The notes: generated from the sequence alone by a model not told the origin. 64,000 bases of DNA from Macrobrachium rosenbergii (GCF_040412425.1 NC_089792.1:18175590-18239589); one strand, 5' to 3'. Positions 36,540 to 50,113 are shown, counted from the stretch's first letter. Program-made: numbers and translations.

Positions 36540-38100
36540 ATGTGCATTTGCTCCCATGGAAATACAAACCATTGCCTTTTGAATATGACTATCTTTTTGT
36601 TGAAAATTTGGTAGCAAGGTAGTTAATAGGTGGAGATGGGGTTTAGTGGGGGAGTATCCCTCACTTACCAACTGTCACACACAAACTTTTTTCACTTGCC
36701 GTGGAGAACAGATGTGCTGTACTCTTCTGTCCTATCTTGGTTGTTGAGAGAACTTTAAATGTTTGAATGATTATTTACTCTGTGGTCTTTAATTGTGTTT
36801 GTTCTTTGTTTTTGTTGTCTTGATGTTTGTTTTTTAAACATGGAGAAAAACATGAACAATGTTGATGTGAGGGACTTGGTCACCCATATGGTTTTTGTGC
36901 TGCCTGGAGGGAGTAGGCATATTAGGTCTTCTCCTTGCAGGGAATGTACTGTTTGGGATTGCCCCAGTGGGTTAGGTTTGGAAAGAGGAGAAAGATGGAT
37001 AAGAAGCACTCGCCAGTTACGCATGGGGTGGGGGAATATGCCTCTGGTGATGCCTCCGAATTCTTCAAGTTCCTTCCTTCCTCCATCTTGTACCTGTGAG
37101 GGTTACCGCTTCAAGGAGGGATAATACTAGGCCTAATGAACCTGAACATGACCTTTTGTTGGAGGACAAAGCAGCTGCTGAGGGAGGTGTTTTTCCAGCA
37201 GTTTTCACCCTCTTACTCCCCTGAAAATGATGTCCACTTACAAGGAAGGTGTTGTCATTTTTGCAGTACCTGCAGAAGTTTTGGCCTGTCCTGAATATTC
37301 TGGGTAGCCCTTCTTTCATGGTCTTCCTCAGTAACCTGACAGAGGAAAGGATGTGACACCTGAGCCTTCTTTATCTAAGGAAGTTGCTAATGTGTCTACA
37401 GCTGCCCTGGTTTTCTTGACTGCTTCAAAGGAGGGGGGCATTCTTCCTGTTGCAGTTGTTCTTTCTGTAGTGGATCCTCCAGTATGTTTGTCTTTGTCTT
37501 TGGGGTGCCTTTTGGGGTCCTCCTTCTCAACTCTTTCTTGTGAATTGAGAGCTAAAGGAGGTAATGGGAGTTCCTTTGAACCTCCTGAAATGCCTGTTTT
37601 AAGACATTAAGGGAGAGGTTGAGTGCACACCTGAGAGAAGAGTGTTTCAGGTGTGTTGCTGAAGGATTCACCTTGTATGTACGTATATCATCGTTCTAAA
37701 GGTGCAGGCAGTGTGACTGTGTTGCAAGCATTTCAAGATTAGTTGAGAGGTCTTTAGGTAGTGCTGATGAGCAACAACATGACTGTAGTGGATTGTGTGA
37801 ACAAACTGGGTTGTAGGGGATGGCAGTGCCCCAGACTCTGTCAGTTGGCTTTGTATATGCACAAGTAGTTGGGTTGCCAAGTTGTTGCATTGACTGCAAA
37901 ATATATTCCAGGCAGACTAAATGTTATTACAGATCAACTTGGTCACTATTTCAGATTGAGGGATGGAATGGTCTTTACATCATCAATTAGCAGAGAAGTT
38001 GTCCAAGTTATGGGGTTTCTTATGCTTGAACTGTTCATGACCAGGTTCAAAGGAAAACTTCTGGTTTTCTCTAGTTCTAGATCCCTGGGATAACCTGTAC
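36540..38100 (+). pseudogene. Second DIRS-type remnant with RNase H end
   Basis: At 37780-38090 the frames read V-V-D-C-V-N-K-L-G and then, after a stop, L-T-A-K-Y-I-P-G-R-L-N-V-I-T-D-Q-L, followed by M-L-E-L-F-M-T-R-F-K-G-K-L. These match the C-terminal half of a DIRS-type RNase H and the segment after it, with the final catalytic Asp in I-T-D-Q-L. The preceding frames at 36795-37124 and 37353-37610 may be gag pieces but are not clearly recognisable. The start resembles a terminal fragment also seen inverted at 27190-27260. Confidence 0.6.
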
Positions 38101-38539
38101 ATTTATACTTTTTCATTGTTCAGACTTCTTTGCAGGTTAGTAATTACTCGTGGTTCCTCACTGGTCGCAAGCCAAGTGGTGTCCTGATGTGCTGTTTCTT
38201 CTGGTCGAGGAGTTAAAAGAGCTGTGCCAGTGGCCCACATTTCAGAGTCAGCTGCAAGTTTGCAATTACCTTTTAGAGAGTGATTATATGCCAGATTTTG
38301 ATAGCTAGAAAGGACACATCTAATTGATGACCCAGTCGATCCCCATGAACTTAGACCAGGACCCTCAAATACACATCTTTGGCATATACAAGATTCCAGC
38401 AAAAGAAATAACAGGGAAATTGTAGATGAATGCCATGATAATGGTTAAGACTTTTTATTATTTTGTAGACCTATTATTTAATATCCACATAGATGGTATT
38501 ATGTATGATTTCATGATATACAAAGAGCTAATTTAACCT

Positions 38540-39369
38540 GTGGATCGTGAACCAGACTGAGGAGTCAGTTCGAATATAGTTTTGCATTTAGCCAAGTATA
38601 TACCTGTGGGTAAAAACACTTGCTATACTACCAGGTGTATCCTTTGATAAGGACAAAGCTATGGAAAAGAAGGAAGGGGTACACACCAAGAAAAGAGGGC
38701 TTTGGTAGATGATGGTGAGGTACGGTGGGTAAAATGGATGGACAATAAGGCAGTCACTTTGTTGTCCACATTTGTATCAGCAGAAAGCCTCTGAATGAAT
38801 GAGCTGAAACAGGTATGGGGCTGGCCCGAAAAAATCTGAGGCTTCAGAACCTGATCCCATAGTCTGCAGCTGTTAAAGAGTAATTTCATAAGAAATAATT
38901 CATTCATCAGGGGGGAATGAACTGGCCCATTTAATGGAGCTTACCACTCTAGGTTCAGAATCCACATTTTTCAATTTTTTGATTAACAGTTGTGAACTGT
39001 TGGTCGCTTCATCACAGACATTGCAGAGACATACCGAAAATGATGATGCTTCAGGAATTCAAAATTACTTTGGCAGAATCACTGCTTCTTGGAGGGAAAA
39101 CAGCAATGACTAGGATAAGGGGTCAACTCTCTGCTGAGAGAATTATTTCCCAGTTTGTAAAGAAAAAGAAACAGTTCCTAGCCACTAGACCCATCCTTGG
39201 AGAGGACATCAGAACTGATGGTTACCGCCATTATCTAGTGGTAGTGACTAGAGGAAGAGACAAGAACCCTAATTGTAAAAGTGCCCCAGTTTTCTGTTGT
39301 CCAAAGTGCAAAGTACACTTGCATATCACCAAAGAAAAGAACTGTTTTCTTTATTTTCAAATACAGTAA
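38540..39369 (+). pseudogene. piggyBac-type transposase remnant
   Basis: One frame reads V-R-W-V-K-W-M-D-N-K-A-V-T-L-L-S-T-F (about 38722-38777), the conserved W-x-D-N-K-x-V-x-L-L-S-T box of PiggyBac/PGBD proteins. After a frameshift come N-Y-F-G-R-I-T-A-S near 39060 and a frame with F-K-I-T-L-A-E-S-L-L. The end is a C-terminal Cys motif, C-C-P-K-C-K-V-H-L then N-C-F-L-Y-F near 39290-39360. Several stops show decay. piggyBac enzymes cut and paste at TTAA. Confidence 0.75.
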
Positions 39370-41090
39370 CATACACAAAACCCTGCTCTTTCATTTATGC
39401 TGGTATTTTATTGGATGCATACAAATCCAAACTTTTGCATGTACTAAGAGGAATTGAAAAATTTTGTTGCTGCAAAAATTTGTAAGTACATATTTTATGT
39501 ATTAATCATACTTATATCAATAAAAAAAGGATTTTGACAAAGGACAAATATTTTATGTATTAAATAGTCCATTCAGCACTTATATTAATAAAACCAGAGA
39601 AAGCTAAATGAAATTTTGTTATTTTTTGTTATTAACTTGATTTTATATCACGGTTTTCCAAAAAATAAGGTGTATAATGCTCTCCTTGTTATTTTTAATT
39701 TTGAGTAAATATTATAGCAATATTTAAGGATATCATGAACACTTTACTCAAAATGTATCCTATGGCTTAAAGGACAGCTATGACGATTTCGTAACGTTTA
39801 TCTAATATAAAAAAAAAATGTTTTATGAAAATTGATGGCATTTATGCAATGTTTTACCATGCTAGTAAAAAGATAAAAACACGGTTTCATAATTCAGGTG
39901 ATATAGGGTTAAGTTACACCTTTTTAATTGGACTGTCAGTCTACCCTGTTTAAGTTCTACATACTGTATTAGTTTTTTTATTCACCCTTTACCCACATAA
40001 CCCTTTCTTCATTTAATTTAATTAAAGCTTATCGTGTGTTCCTGTGATGCAAACAGTGAAGACCCATCTCTATAAAGTTGACAGTCTACTGATTTATGTT
40101 AAATGGTTTGTTTTCCTACCCACACGATGAGTGATGTCATAATGAACATTGTCACTCAAGTCGTCGTCTTCTTCTTTTAACGATTTTTGTATGGGGTAAG
40201 CAAAGGACTTTTGATTTGATTTTTTCAGACTGATCGGCTGAGGAAATATTATTCCTTTTTTTTCAGACTGGAATGAATATGTTTAGAAATCGACATTAAT
40301 TTAATTATTTAAGTCTTATCCATAAATATTCGAATGTAATAGTAAAAGTAAATGCTCACAGTTATTAAGATTTTGAAGATCATCATGCTCCATACATCAG
40401 TTCTCTAATTTTACAGAACAATAGTTTTGGGTTTCAAAATGTTTCATTAAATTTTGTTAATTCATGTTATTTTTCTGCCAAATTTATGTATATATTATAC
40501 AGTTTATATGGATATTAACCTTATTCTGATTATAAAGTTTGGTTTCTCTGTGATTTTAAAAAGGAAAAAATATCTTTTGGTGAAAGAAATCCACTGAAAA
40601 GTGTGACAGAACTTTCCAGAGCCACTGTACTGAAGATATTAGCTTATAAAAGAGTTCAGGTTGTTGTATCTGGGAAAAATGCTGTTTGCTCAGAAAAAAA
40701 TGTGTACAATACTGTATTGCTGCTAAGAAGTGTGTACAGGTAAATTTATTCCATTTTATGTTACTTTTCATTCAGTTTCAATATAATTTTGATAGTTTCA
40801 TGTCCTTTATAGTTTTGAGTCATTATTAAATTTTACCTCGGTTTTATTTTTAAAGAAGTACTTTCAGTGAATCCGCATTGAAATTCCAGTTGCAGATTCA
40901 GATGTTCATCATGATAATCTGGGATTCCATATTAATAAAGAATGGATAAATGAGGATTTTCTGTTACTTAAATTTAGGTGGTCAGTCAATGGCCATGATC
41001 TGTAGTTTATTATTATTTAATATGGTTAATATTAATATATTTTAAAATCTTATTTATAAAACTTTTTTAATGCTTGTGCTTTTTTATTAG
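39370..41090. other. Intron sequence, no gene seen
   Basis: Very AT-rich intron ending in the acceptor TTTTTTATTAG. No repeats or coding pieces are recognised. Confidence 0.5.
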
Positions 41091-41854
41091 GTTCATCATA
41101 TTTTACAACTCTTACGGAGAGTATGCGTGGAACCCTAACTGACATCATACCTGGAACAGGTGATAATGCATACAAAGAGTCTGGCCAACCTGGAAGGCAA
41201 GGTGTAGGATTAGGGCATGGTGGCAAAGCATGTGATCTTCCTGATCCTCGTCACTACGCCATGGAAATGTGCCAGCGTCGGCTGCAGCCCGATGGGGGTT
41301 ACAATTCCTCTTCATACCCGCCTTGTGGAGGGGAGGTTACAAGACCCCATGATCAGAGAAACTTTGATGACTATGCTCGCATGAGTACATACGGTGAAGA
41401 TGGGTCAGGGCGAAATTGGGATGGAATGGGAGGTTGTGGATCAGGAACATCAGGACGATCTGCTGCACCACCTAACCATATGGCACACCCTTACACATAT
41501 TCATATGCTGATTGTCGACTAGATGTTACCTGGAATAAGTGTGTTCCAGGAATGAGTGTTGGAACAATGGGAGGTTCTTCAGTAAGTGGAGAAAACTTCC
41601 ATTCTCAGGATAACCAGATAGATACTTCTCAAGTCAAGGTCTCTCCTCGCTGTTCTAGTCATGCTATTCCCGTCAACATGAATATGGGAGTCACCACAGG
41701 AGATTCATCAGTATCACGCTCTCATTATGATTATGGTAGTCAAATTCCACCCTTATTTCCATACCTCACACCTCTGAATTACCAGCAGGTTCCTGAAAAC
41801 CGCTTAGAAGGACGCTCTGAACAACGGACCAATACCAATCGCTCAAACACTCAG
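41091..41854 (+). CDS. Zinc-finger gene exon 2 (coding)
   Basis: The acceptor is TTTTTTATTAG|GT and the donor is ACTCAG|GTATGC. The single base carried from exon 1 plus GT gives Gly, then S-S-Y-F-T-T-L-T-E-S. The 254 codons encode a Gly/Ser/Asn/Tyr/Pro-rich region without a recognisable domain. It contains C-Q-R-R, many Met and Tyr, and a P-x-F-P-Y-L-T-P-L segment. It exits in phase 0. The composition suggests a disordered regulatory region. It could also be the 3' end of a separate gene, but the phase match on both sides argues for one transcript. Confidence 0.8.
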
Positions 41855-43075
41855 GTATGCAGTTATTGTTCCTTATATGTTTATATTTAGTATGAAATGT
41901 TTTCTGATGTAAAAAGCAGTTTATATTCTCTTGCCAATTTTGTATATTTCCCATGTTCACCTTTTATTGCTGGAAATATGGGGCTATGTTAGGTACAACC
42001 TTGCACTTTATTAAATACCTCAATGCCTTTTATAGGAAGTAGACTTATAAATACATTTAGCTTGGTATAATAAATTTAATGATGTAAGATATGTAAAATA
42101 TTTCCTTGTTAGGGAAAATCCCATTTCAGCTGCCAATGATTACTTCATTTTTTCATTTGGTCATTGGTTAGATTGGGAGTAGCTGTGATCTTTATCTAAC
42201 CTTGTATTTTCACTTTTTTTATTGTACCTGTACCCAGTTATAATCTATGTCATAAGCTTGAAGAGTGTTGAGTGGATTTTACCAGTAATTCTCCTGTTTG
42301 ATCTTTATCATTAGCCTCCTTGGACATAAATGATGTGAGATAAGTGTAGTTCTTTTGATACTATTGACAGTTTGATGTTTTAAGACAAAAAGATAAGAAC
42401 TTGAATTTTGGTATTGAACAGTACATGGGTTAGCTACTTTTTAATATTTGTCCAGGAGTATTTACAATGTAAGTGTATGTACTTGAGGACATATACAATA
42501 TTTTTTACTTTCAATTTTTGTAAATTAGCTTAAGTAAAGTAGTGGAGGAAGAAATGCCCAGCTGCTGCTGCAGCAACCCCAACTTGGTAATTGGATTGCC
42601 TTTTCCAATGGCTCATTCCAGAATTTGTTTTGGCAGGTGTTAAATGGATGGATGCCCTTCCTGACTTCAACTTTTCCTATTTATCTGAGCTTGGGAAAAA
42701 TGAAGGAAGTGTCAGTAGCTTCACTCACTATAGTAGAATCTGATACCATAGAAATGGACATGTTAATGTTTCTTTTTCTGTTTGATTGTTATCCCCTTAT
42801 GCTTTTATATGTCCAAATGACTTCATATCAAGTCTCCTACAGACAGTTATTCCCAACAAACATGCAATAGAGGGATTAAGGGTCCAACCACATTAGTGGC
42901 ACTTACAATGGCTTCCCATGAACATCTGGAAAATATGCTTAACAAATGCCTGATAAATCTCAATATTTTAGCCACATTCCCTTAGGCAGTAAATACTGAA
43001 TGTGATGTTTCGTTTATTGGTTCGTGCAGAGTTTACATGGTCTAACTGTTCTTTTTTTGCATGCTTCCATTGCAG
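41855..43075. other. Intron, no gene seen
   Basis: AT-rich intron. The 81-residue open frame at 42625-42870 has no family resemblance. Confidence 0.5.
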
Positions 43076-43306
43076 TTATGTGAAAATCAAGTAAATCAAA
43101 ATAGTACCAGGCAACTTGAGCATGTACATCAGTCATCTGATATGAAAACTGCAAGTGTTAATGTTCCTGTCTCTGCACAAACATCTACTACTACTTATTC
43201 TCATACATCAACACAGCATAGTGTTGAAACAAGTTCTTCATCTGTTTCTATCAGTTCACAAGAATGTCTTCAGCAGCCAAAGACGATATCAGGTCACCAT
43301 GTACAA
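43076..43306 (+). CDS. Zinc-finger gene exon 3 (coding)
   Basis: The acceptor is TTCCATTGCAG and the donor is CAA|GTAAGC. The 77 codons are phase 0 at both ends and encode a Ser/Thr/Gln/His-rich stretch (T-S-T-T-T-Y-S-H-T-S-T-Q-H, then S-S-S-S-V-S-I-S-S-Q). No domain is recognised. It is likely disordered and phosphorylatable. Confidence 0.8.
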
Positions 43307-44432
43307 GTAAGCAAAATTTTACCGAGATGATTTTGTATTTATTCTGTAAAAGTACTTCTGAGAAATATCAAGCATATTCATAATGTATTTGTGCCATACC
43401 CATACCATCAACATTTGTTAATATCTCACAGAAGTTTAGGGTAATTTTTTATATTTTACATTGATCATATTGTTATATAATCTCCATGTGTTAGCTTGTA
43501 ATAGGTGTAAGAAGTGCATTTACACAATCCATGTGTTTAAATTATACAGATTATCCTGTTGTAATTCACAAATGAAACTAGTATCTTACAGGTACTTTCA
43601 TCTTCTGGATGATAGTGTCTACTATCCAGATTTTTATACAAGTTGTGAGTGGGGCACTGTTCATCTTTATAATCGTATAATTATCAAAACTAAGTTGGGG
43701 AGACACTGGCACCTCATGGACGCCCCATAGTTCTGGTAGTCTCAGTGAGAAATGCTTATGTTTCTGACTAGACTGAAGATTTTTGTTTTCCATTTATTCA
43801 TTCCTTTTTCTGTATCATCCAGAATCATCAGTCATGGAGTGATTTGTCATGGCCATGAGTGGGCAAACTTCATATCTGAATTATGCTAAGGAACTTGGAA
43901 TGGTGTTCTTTGTTTTTTTTAGAAAATAGTCATTAATTGAAAAAATAAGAAGTCATTTATTCATTTGCTTCTGTTTTACATAATTTTGGTGTTTTTCAAA
44001 ACTTTTGGTCAATGTGCTTTGAATTTTGACATACAGAGGAAGAGGCATGGTGTTTAATGTTAGTTATAACCACCCACCAACTTCTTGAAATCACTTTATG
44101 AATTAAACAATGTTAGTTAATTATGGCTTTTCCCATCTAAGTAAACATTTTTAACCTGATCTTTTTCCAGTTTCAACCTCATTCAATAACCAATCCTTTG
44201 GGTGATCCATATGAGAGTCTAGAATGCAACTCGGTGGACTTTTTAAATTACTTAATACTAGTAATAATAAAAAGATGCTTGTTGAGTTTATTTCACTATT
44301 CTTGATCTCTTACGAATGTGCTGGTCTGCCACCATATTCCTCTTCCTAGAATGTGCCTGGCTGTCTGCCTTGAGGATTGACAGTCCACCCACTTGTGTAT
44401 CTTCTATGCTATCTTGCAGAAGGGAAGGAGGC
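43307..44432. other. Intron, no gene seen
   Basis: AT-rich sequence with no recognised repeat or coding piece. Confidence 0.5.
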
Positions 44433-45330
44433 TCACCCCCGCCTCCCGTCCACGCACGCCATTATTTGGGTGTTGTTGGTTATCAGCACCACTGAGTGAC
44501 CCATCAGCCTATTGCAAGGTGCTTGCAATGCCAGCACCACCACCAGCATTTGCATTTCCAGTACATTGATGTGCATATAAAAGTTACTTCTGGTCCTCAT
44601 AACTGAAATGATCAGGTCCTCCAGATGTTTGGGGAATCTGAAGTAGGGAACCCTTGCTGCTTTGACACCACTCAAGGAAGTGCAGAAGCTTCTGACTTTG
44701 AGGCATAAGCTTATCCATGGATGACAGATGACTGAGGGTGACCTGCCAAAGATGAGCTAGTGGTTCCTGTTGTGATATAAACTTCCCTATGACCTTGAGC
44801 TTGCTGACTTGAGCCTTCAGGATGAACTCTTGCTGCTTCCAGATCTATTAGCATGCCCAGGTGATATGTATTCTGAAATAACTGCTTTGGGGGTGCAAAG
44901 ATCAACTAGTCATCAAGATTATGCAGCAAGTGAATTCTGAATGAATGGGACCCAAGCAGAGACAGGTGAAAATGTGAGTGAACATCTTTGAAAATGTTCT
45001 TAACTAATAGTCCCCCCATGGATAAAGTAGAGCTATTTCTTGGATTCTTGATGAACAAGTATCTACAGATGCACATCCTTCAGTTCTGTGAAAATCATGA
45101 AGTTGTCTACACAGTAGGTGTTAACATGGAACTCTGAGTTTCCATCCTAAACAGAATCTGAGGACTAACTTTGAGATGAGAGGTCAGTGACTGCTCTCAA
45201 CCCTCCAGCTGCCTTAACCAGGAAGAGGAGCCCATAGAATGATCATCTATGACTTGTAGGGCATTTTTTCTAGCATGGCCCTCTAATTAGCTGATAAGGT
45301 TTCATCTAATGGTGATCATGGATTGTAAAT
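44433..45330 (-). pseudogene. Decayed retroelement reverse transcriptase and RNase H
   Basis: Minus-strand frames show, in order, F-M-I-F-T-E-L-K-D-V-H-L (about 45105, the first palm Asp region), Q-N-T-Y-H-L-G-M-L-I-D-L-E-A-A-R-V-H-P (about 44870-44820, the end of the reverse transcriptase) and H-I-N-V-L-E-M-Q-M-L-V-V then V-L-I-T-N-N-T-Q-I-M-A (44590-44450, RNase H). The catalytic Asp of the D-N-T box is again Asn. Many stops occur. The order fits DIRS or Gypsy-type elements, but no recombinase or integrase is visible. It lies antisense in the intron 43307-45535. Confidence 0.65.
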
Positions 45331-45535
45331 CAGAAATTGGCAGTTATAAAACTATTTTCAACTGCAGGGGCCAGACTTCATGTAAAAATTTTCTGTTCCA
45401 TAGGTGTGGTATAGTTGAGGCTTTGAGTGTTGCTACAAGGCAAGTTTGATGATAGTGTCCCTTACCTTGTTTTTTTAGTTTATGTTTGTTTTTTTATACA
45501 GTTAGTTTTATATAATTTTTTATTTTGTTTTTCAG

Positions 45536-45712
45536 CACTGTGCACACTCAACCTACAAGAAAGAAACAACAGATGAAGAATCAGCCAGCAAATGTCAGTC
45601 TTGTGAATTGAGTGCTATGACTGAAAGAGATCATCAATCTGAAACAACAGCTGTAGTAGCTCCCACTGTACCATCAGTACCATGTTCTGTTGTAGCTGTA
45701 GAGGCCACAAAG
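45536..45712 (+). CDS. Zinc-finger gene exon 4 (coding), 59 codons
   Basis: A long T-rich tract ending TTTTTCAG precedes it, and AAG|GTAAAC follows. The 177 bp stay open in phase 0, joining both neighbours. It has no internal ORF of its own because it starts mid-protein. The peptide begins H-C-A-H-S-T-Y-K-K and includes K-C-Q-S-C-E-L, a Cys pair that could bind metal, then a Thr/Val/Pro-rich end. Confidence 0.75.
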
Positions 45713-47237
45713 GTAAACCTTTCATTTTTAATATTGTGATCATCCATTTTTCAGAACCTTTGAAGTGTATTCAAGGATCATTGTAATTTAGGCAAGGATG
45801 ATTTCTAATTTTTATGTTGAAAAAAATTATATAATTGCAGTATTTTGTGCATATGTAAGTCCAAATGATACTTATGCCTTTACCTAGCAGTACGAATAGG
45901 AAAAGATGCTACTTACTTGTTGCATTTTAAAGATTGGAGGTTAGTCAGATAGTCTTAAACAGATTAGTCTTGGGAATGAGCCAGTTTATTCCTGCAGCAT
46001 GCATGTATTAATGATCAGTTTGTGTTTTTAGGTCAAACATTCGGTATGGGATTCTTTTTTATTTATGTGGTACTATTAACCCCAGCAGGTCCAGCCATGT
46101 TACTATTGCCAGATCAGAACACCCATATAAATGGTGGTCCACTAATGATCTACTCAATTCCCATATTCCAGTTTATATCTCTTGTTGAAGTGATGGATTG
46201 GTAAATGATTCTAGTCCCTTTTTCTATGAAAGATCCATTTATCCCTATTAGCCTCTTGTCTCCTGTTTCTACATGTATGGGGTCTTCCTTACTGGACTTG
46301 TTACACTTTCTCAGTAAGGAGAGGTTGGTGGACTGGAATTGACTTAACTGTACAATGGTAACTGGCAATAGGTGCCACTGGCGAGGACTTTGAAGGATCG
46401 AGTGTCATTGGATGTGCACTAGGGGGTCACCTCTTTGTATGTTTGACTCCTCTCACAATTTTCTGGTCTATGTATATAGCAGCCAATACCATATTGAATA
46501 AATCAAAAAACAAATTATGTTGTGTAAGTTTCCACTAGTTTCCAAGACTCTTGGAACGTAAGTGGTCATGCTTCAGAGTTTTTGTCACCTTGCATATTCA
46601 AAGTACTGTATCATGCTAGTGCAGTATCTTCAATGCAGTTTTTCTGATATTTTTTCTAGTGACAGTTTTTTGGTGCTATCATTTAGAAGACTACTTTGAT
46701 ATCAAAATAGTCTTCTATATCCCTACATCTTTGTAGTTAGTTGTGGCAAACAACCTTTTTAATGAGCCATGCTTGGTTAAAGCACTTACATCAATACTCA
46801 CAATTTCCTTTGTTTCCACATTAGAACACTATACCAGCTCTTACTCAAAAGGTAGTAGGAGAAATAAGTTTGTGAATAGCAATAAAATTGTCCCAGACGT
46901 TTATATATATGACAGTTTATGATAAATATTTAATTTGAAGAGTAATGCAAATGATGTGGACATCTATGCAGTGCATAAAAACATTGCTAGGTGCTATGTT
47001 ATAAGATTGGAGGTCTTTCTGTAGGGCAGTAATTAAATTCTTATTTGTACTGAATCCCCAGGAGAAGGCCATAAGCTTAAGGATCTCTCAGGTATGGATG
47101 GGGTTCTTGTTGAGCGTATGCTTCATTTTGAACAGTTCTATAAAGACTTAATTTATGCACACCAGTTACTGGCTTACCCTATAAAAAACGACAAGAATTT
47201 AAAGCAGGTGTAGTGATTTAAATGATGAAGAGGATTA
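45713..47237. other. Intron, no gene seen
   Basis: I found no gene, repeat or terminal inverted repeat. Confidence 0.5.
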
Positions 47238-47241
47238 TTAA

Positions 47242-49039
47242 CCCTTAAATCGCCTACTGGGCGTATCATACGTCGACTAAAATTGTCTGTTGGGTGCCAA
47301 GTGGACGTACCGTGCGTCAACTACAAAAATTTCAACCTTCGGTCAACTTTGACTCGACCGAAATGGTCGAAAAATGCAATTGTAGCTAAAACTCTTACAT
47401 TCTAGCAATATTCAATCATGTACCTTCATTTTGCAACAAATTGGAAGTCTCTAGCACAATATTTCGATTTATGGTGAATTTTTGAAAAAACTTTTTTCCT
47501 ATGCCCGCCGTAACTCGGCCAAAAATTTCAGAAATTCTTTCGTCATTTTGTCATAATTTTGCACTGTTTCTATATTAGCCGTTACATAAAGTTTTATATA
47601 TGAAAATGTGCGCAATTTCATGTACAATACAACAGAAAATAACTCATGGTTGTAGCTTTTATCAGTTTTGAAATATTTTCATATAAATCACGATAACTGC
47701 CAAAATTTCAAGCTTCAGTCAACTTTAACTCGACCGAAATGGTAAAAAATGCAATTATAAGCTAAAACTCTTACATTCTAGTAATATTCAATCATGTACC
47801 TTCATTTTGCAACAAACTGGAAGTCTCTAGCACAATATTTCGATTTATGGTGAATTTCTGAAAAAAAACTTTTTTCCTTACGCTCTGCGCTGTAACTTTC
47901 GGCCAAACATCTCAGAAATTCTTTCGTCATGTTGTCGTAATGTTTGCATCGTTTTACATTAGCCGTTACATAAACTTTTATATATGAAAATGTGTGCAAT
48001 TTCATGTAGAATACAACAGAAGATAGCTCATGGTTGTAGCTTTTATCAGTTTTGAAATATTTTCATATAAATCACGATAACTGCCAAAATTTCAACCTTC
48101 AGTCAACTTTAACTCGAATCAAATGGTAAAAAAACGCAATTGTAAGCTAAAACTCTTACATTCTAGTAATATTCAATTGTTTACCTTCATTTTGCAATAA
48201 ATTGGAAGTCTCTAGCACAATATTTCGATTTATGGTGAATTTTTGAAAAAAACATTTTCCTTACGTCTGTGCGGTAACTCGGCTGAACATCTCAGAAATT
48301 CTTTCTTCTCGTTGTCGTAATATTTGCACCGTTTTATATTAGTCGTTACATAAAGTTTTATATATGAAAATGTGCAATTTCATGTACAATACAACAGAAA
48401 ATAACTCATGGTTGTAGCTTTTATCAGTTTTGAAATATTTTCATATAAATCACGATAAATAGAAAAATTCGACTTTTGGTCAACTTTAACTCGACCGAAA
48501 TGGTCGAAAACTGCAATTGTAAGCTAAAACACTTACAGTCTAGTAATATTCAATCAATTAGCTTCATTTTTCAACAAGCGGGAAGTCTCTAGCACAATAT
48601 TTCGATTTATGGTGAATTTTTAAAACATTTTACGTCCGCGATTACAATTCATGCATCATTTTGTGATATTTTCTCTGTGTTGCTTTGATCGTTTTACAAC
48701 TTGTTATATACCAAAATCATCACAATTTAGTGTACAATACAACTAAAAAAATTAACTCATTAGCTTTAACCGTTGTGCTTACAGCGATTTGTATACAATT
48801 ATGTAAGAGTTTTTTTTTCGGCTGTCATATATTCCAATATTTATATATGATAATGATATTTTTTCATTTCTGATGGTTGCATACTAAACTTCAGGCAATG
48901 ACAAAAAAAGCCAAAATGAACTCTTAATCTTAAAAACTAAGCGTGCTGTGATTTTTTGAAAAAAACTTTTTCCGCTAACTCACAGAACGCCGCGGCATAC
49001 TGGAGACGTTTTTGTAAATAGAGGCTCGGCGTTTAAGGG
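47242..49039. mobile_element. TTAA-flanked element made of 376-385 bp tandem units
   Basis: The left end is TTAA|CCCTTAAATCGCC. The right end, reverse-complemented, is TTAA|CCCTTAAACGCCGAGCC. TTAA target plus a CCC-starting terminus is the piggyBac pattern. The interior holds four tandem copies of a unit with the markers GCTAAAAC at 47385, 47761, 48146 and 48523, so the spacing is 376, 385 and 377 bp. Shared blocks include GGAAGTCTCTAGCACAATAT and CATATAAATCACGATAA. No transposase is present. It lies in the intron 45713-51399. Confidence 0.75.
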
Positions 49040-49043
49040 TTAA

Positions 49044-50113
49044 TGGTATCCTTATTTCTCAACCTGGACTCATTTTAACGAGAAAGTACTGACATTTAAC
49101 TGAGCCAAACGTAGAAACAGAAGGCCAGATGATACACGTGAATAAACAGTTTTCATTAGATTTCATTGGTCGAATTTATAATTTTTTTTACCAAAAACAC
49201 ATAATCTTGTTAAATTTACTCTAGAATATGAAAATACAATGCAAATTATATAAGTTAAATCTGCAAAACAGAAATGTTTACATTTAACAAAACCATATAT
49301 GTTGGAAGTAATTGGAACTTCTCAGATGGATTCGTTCATAGAGATCTGGAAGACAGAGTTGGGACTACTGGTTGTTACTCCATATCATGATGACAACATT
49401 TACTCGTTTTCCTTGATGAACAGAATTATTATTGCATCATCATAAGTGTTAAATGTCATTAATTTAGTTTCTACAAATTCATTTTGTATTGCGTAGTGTT
49501 TAAAGCTAGCTGGCATCAATGGCAGTCAATGTTGTGAAAGCTAGGGAAGATTGAGCAAATTTAGTTAAATCCACGAGAGCGTTCTCTATGATATGGGAAG
49601 CCTAAGAATTTTAGGTGGGAGAGCATAAGTCACTAGATATTGTCGTAACGGCTTTCACACTTTGATGACTTTGACGTTAACATGGCTCGAAGCTAGTATG
49701 GAATTCTTGCGAGTTACCATCAACTCTGATTATTTCGTTTTGTCTTAGATCCTTCATTTATCCTAATTTTTGTGAACATTTTGTGTGGTCTTGACTGTCA
49801 GCAACGTTGAAAGAGTGTTATCTTTTGTTTTTACCCCTAATTGTCAGTTGTTTTGCACCTTCAACATAAGATTATTGTTTGGCTAAGATTATTGTTCGAC
49901 CATTTTCCATGAACTTTACCCTCCAGTTTTGCCATGTTTGACTATCTTTAGAGTTAGTGTTTGCTACTTGTTTTGCATACCATCTAATTACAAGTTTGAT
50001 TCACAAAGGACGAAACAGGTTTTGATAGCTATTAGTCTACCTTTTTGAACCAGTAGTAGATGTCTTGCATAGTGACAAAGGGAATTTTGATAAATCTTAA
50101 ATAGGTACTTATG
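49044..50113. other. Intron, no gene seen
   Basis: No recognisable repeats or coding sequence. Confidence 0.5.
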
